Part shown: positions 62,715-64,000 of the stretch, piece by piece
How the letters are laid out: every line of letters begins with the position of its first letter
Numbering within the stretch: position 1 is the first letter of the stretch
DNA from: Gordonia crocea
Lineage (GTDB): Bacteria; Actinomycetota; Actinomycetes; Mycobacteriales; Mycobacteriaceae
Length of the DNA: 64,000 nt
Reading direction: 5' to 3'
Assembly (NCBI RefSeq): GCF_009932435.1
Contig: NZ_BJOU01000019.1
Location: 124,001-188,000 of the forward strand
Made by a program: the position numbers and the translations under genes
The notes under the pieces: model-generated
Told to the model about the DNA's origin: nothing
Databases searched by the model: none
What the model saw: the letters and a program-made list of their open reading frames with translations, nothing else

Positions 62715-63029
62715 ATGGCGAATCCAGAGCTCGACGAGATGCTCGCCGCCGCCACCGCCGCCGTCGGGCGGATGGCCGACCTGAACGATGACTACGAGGC
62801 GATCCGCGCGCAGGCCGCCGACCCGCGGAACTTGGTCACTGCGACTGTCAACGGCGCGGGCGGACTGGTCGGGTTGCGCCTCGATCCCGCCTCGCTCCGC
62901 CTCGGTGCCAGCGAACTCGGCGACCTGATCGCCTCGACGGCGCTGATCGCCGCCCAGCGCGCGTTCGCGCGGCGCGCGGCGATCACCGAAGAGTTCCAGT
63001 CCGAGCTCGGCGCGGCGGACAACCGATGA
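62715..63029 (+). CDS. YbaB/EbfC-like (EspL-type) protein
   Basis: The 104-residue protein (MANPELDEMLAAATAAVGRMADLNDDYEAIRAQAADP) has the YbaB/EbfC pattern: N-terminal helix, then a [44 protein letters not shown] core. EspL in ESX-1 loci has the same fold and works with EspD. The in-frame GTG at 62709 overlaps the previous stop (GTGA) and is an alternative start. Confidence 0.75.
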   Translation: MANPELDEMLAAATAAVGRMADLNDDYEAIRAQAADPRNLVTATVNGAGGLVGLRLDPASLRLGASELGDLIASTALIAAQRAFARRAAITEEFQSELGAADNR

Positions 63030-63328
63030 GCGGCGTGATGATCGTCGGCGAGGCGGTCGAGGGGTTGGCCGCGACGTCGGCCGCGATGGGTACCGCCCTG
63101 GCCACCGCGGGCAGCGTCGATGCGGCAGCGAATACCGCGGCGATGGTTGCGGTGTTCGGATTGATCGGACAGGAGTTCATTGCCGCGTTCGCTTCGGCGC
63201 AGGCCGCCCACCTGGCGTCGGTGGGCAGTTTGGCGGCCGTCCATGCGGGCACGGCGGCATCGATGCTCGCCGGTTCGGCAGCCTTGGCCGCGACCGATGC
63301 GATCGGTGCGGCCGAGGTGGCGCGGTGA
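63026..63328 (+). CDS. Small helical ESX substrate-like protein (EspC/PE-like)
   Basis: The 100-residue, Ala-rich, all-helical protein (MSGVMIVGEAVEGLAATSAAMGT) lacks Trp and Cys. It has FGLIGQEFIAAFASAQAAHLASVGSLAAVHAG, like the second helix of EspC-type or PE-like secreted proteins. A clear WxG and YxxxD/E export signal are not seen. It overlaps neighbours by four bases on both sides, consistent with translation as part of an ESX substrate operon. Confidence 0.6.
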   Translation: MSGVMIVGEAVEGLAATSAAMGTALATAGSVDAAANTAAMVAVFGLIGQEFIAAFASAQAAHLASVGSLAAVHAGTAASMLAGSAALAATDAIGAAEVAR

Positions 63329-64000
63329 ACGGGGGGCCGGTGCAGGCCACCGGTGCGGTATCGGCGTCGGCCGGGCTGACCGTCGAAGGGGCGTTACGCG
63401 CGGGCGGACTTGGACCGGTTCTCGACACCCCGGTATCGGCGGTGCTCCAGTCGTTGGGTCTGCCACCGCTCCCGCACGTACCACCAATGCCGCCGCTGCC
63501 CGGCCTACCGCCGCTGCCGGTGCTGGATCTGTCGGCGCTGCTCAAGCCGCTCACCGACCTGCTCGGCGCCTTCGGTACCGGGGATCTCGCGGGAGCAGGA
63601 GACCCGACGAAGATTTTCACCGGCCTGTCGTCGTTGCTCGACCTCACCGTTTCGGGCACGACCTCGGCGCTCAAAGCGGTCGACAAGGTGTGGTCGGGCG
63701 CCGCGGCGACCGGCGCGGCCGCCAAGATGGGGCGAACAGCGGTCGAGTCGGGAATGGTTGCGCGCCAGGGCGCGACGATGTCGGTCGACATCGGTGCCGC
63801 GGCGACCATCGTCGCGGGCGGGCTCGCCGCGCTGCAGGCGGTGATCGTGAAGACCGCGGGTCTGGTAGGGGCGGCGTTGCCGTTTATTTGGACTCCGCCC
63901 GGGCAGGCTGCGGCGCTGGCCGCGATCAGTGCCGGTATGACCGAAGGGGTCGCGGTTGTCACGGCGACGAAGGTGCAACTTCTGGCACCCACGGCGACGA
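63325..64000 (+). CDS. Large helical ESX-associated protein, N-terminal part (cut by window end)
   Basis: A GTG within GTGA overlaps the preceding stop. The frame is open to base 64000 (225 codons). The first ~75 residues include a Pro/Leu-rich segment (PPLPHVPPMPPLPGLPPLPVLD), then Ala-rich helices (AATIVAGGLAALQAVIVKTAGL, PFIWTPPGQAAALAAISAGM). This is like large EspB/PPE-type or effector N-terminal domains in ESX loci of Gordonia and Nocardia. The family cannot be fixed without the C-terminus. Confidence 0.6.
   Translation, partial: MNGGPVQATGAVSASAGLTVEGALRAGGLGPVLDTPVSAVLQSLGLPPLPHVPPMPPLPGLPPLPVLDLSALLKPLTDLLGAFGTGDLAGAGDPTKIFTGLSSLLDLTVSGTTSALKAVDKVWSGAAATGAAAKMGRTAVESGMVARQGATMSVDIGAAATIVAGGLAALQAVIVKTAGLVGAALPFIWTPPGQAAALAAISAGMTEGVAVVTATKVQLLAPTAT

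Overview
The window is high-GC actinobacterial chromosome. It carries EspD/EspL-like ESX genes, an F420-type LLM oxidoreductase, a family 2A encapsulin and mycobacterial-style rpoA/rplQ/truA genes. Together these point to a mycolic-acid bacterium (Mycobacteriales). Gordonia or a close relative is my best guess, by inference only.

Layout. 1-1053: 3' end of a GH92 mannosidase. 1182-2919: first part of the spc ribosomal operon (rplN-rplX-rplE-rpsZ), closed by two hairpins. 3011-27904: a 25-kb block between rpsZ and rpsH holding an LLM oxidoreductase, a family 2A encapsulin with its cysteine-desulfurase cargo, a thioester-domain-like protein, a TetR/MDR pair, ureABCFGD with a nickel transporter, an NCS1 permease, narGHJI-narK and dps. 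28064-33874: second part of the spc operon (rpsH-rplF-rplR-rpsE-rpmD-rplO), then secY-adk-map. 33897-37305: minus-strand dtd, a hydrolase, a SIMPL lipoprotein and membrane proteins. 37387-55983: a ten-gene operon on the plus strand. 55994-61005: infA-rpmJ-rpsM-rpsK-rpsD-rpoA-rplQ-truA. 61074-62147: an alpha/beta hydrolase. 62374-64000: the start of a type VII secretion (ESX)-associated operon.

The most unusual content is the ten-gene operon. It encodes two VWA proteins with MIDAS motifs (one with a signal peptide, anchored with VWA outside), a tubulin/FtsZ-like protein, a coiled-coil membrane protein, an HRDC/FN3-like protein, a GTPase-associated protein (GAP1-like), a zinc-ribbon P-loop GTPase, two small membrane proteins with disordered tails, and TerD. 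This resembles the GTPase-centred / Ter-linked conflict or stress systems predicted from comparative genomics. Here it sits between two essential translation clusters, behind a perfect 19-bp palindrome. Four of its proteins carry low-complexity tails with repeated (N/D)PF tripeptides.

A second unusual element is a 21-bp tandem repeat with core YCGACTGGGCCCT. It occurs at four loci (5, 3, 5 and 3 units), always sense to the gene it follows or lies in. At one locus it is in frame inside the disordered cargo-loading extension of the encapsulated cysteine desulfurase.

Nitrogen themes link the 25-kb block. Nickel uptake feeds urease, an NCS1 permease may import a nitrogenous substrate, and NarGHI with NarK allows nitrate respiration. 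Dps lies behind a perfect Fur-like palindrome. The ribosomal promoters at 1206 and 28087 share an identical 21-bp core, which suggests a once-continuous spc operon split and re-equipped with the same promoter.
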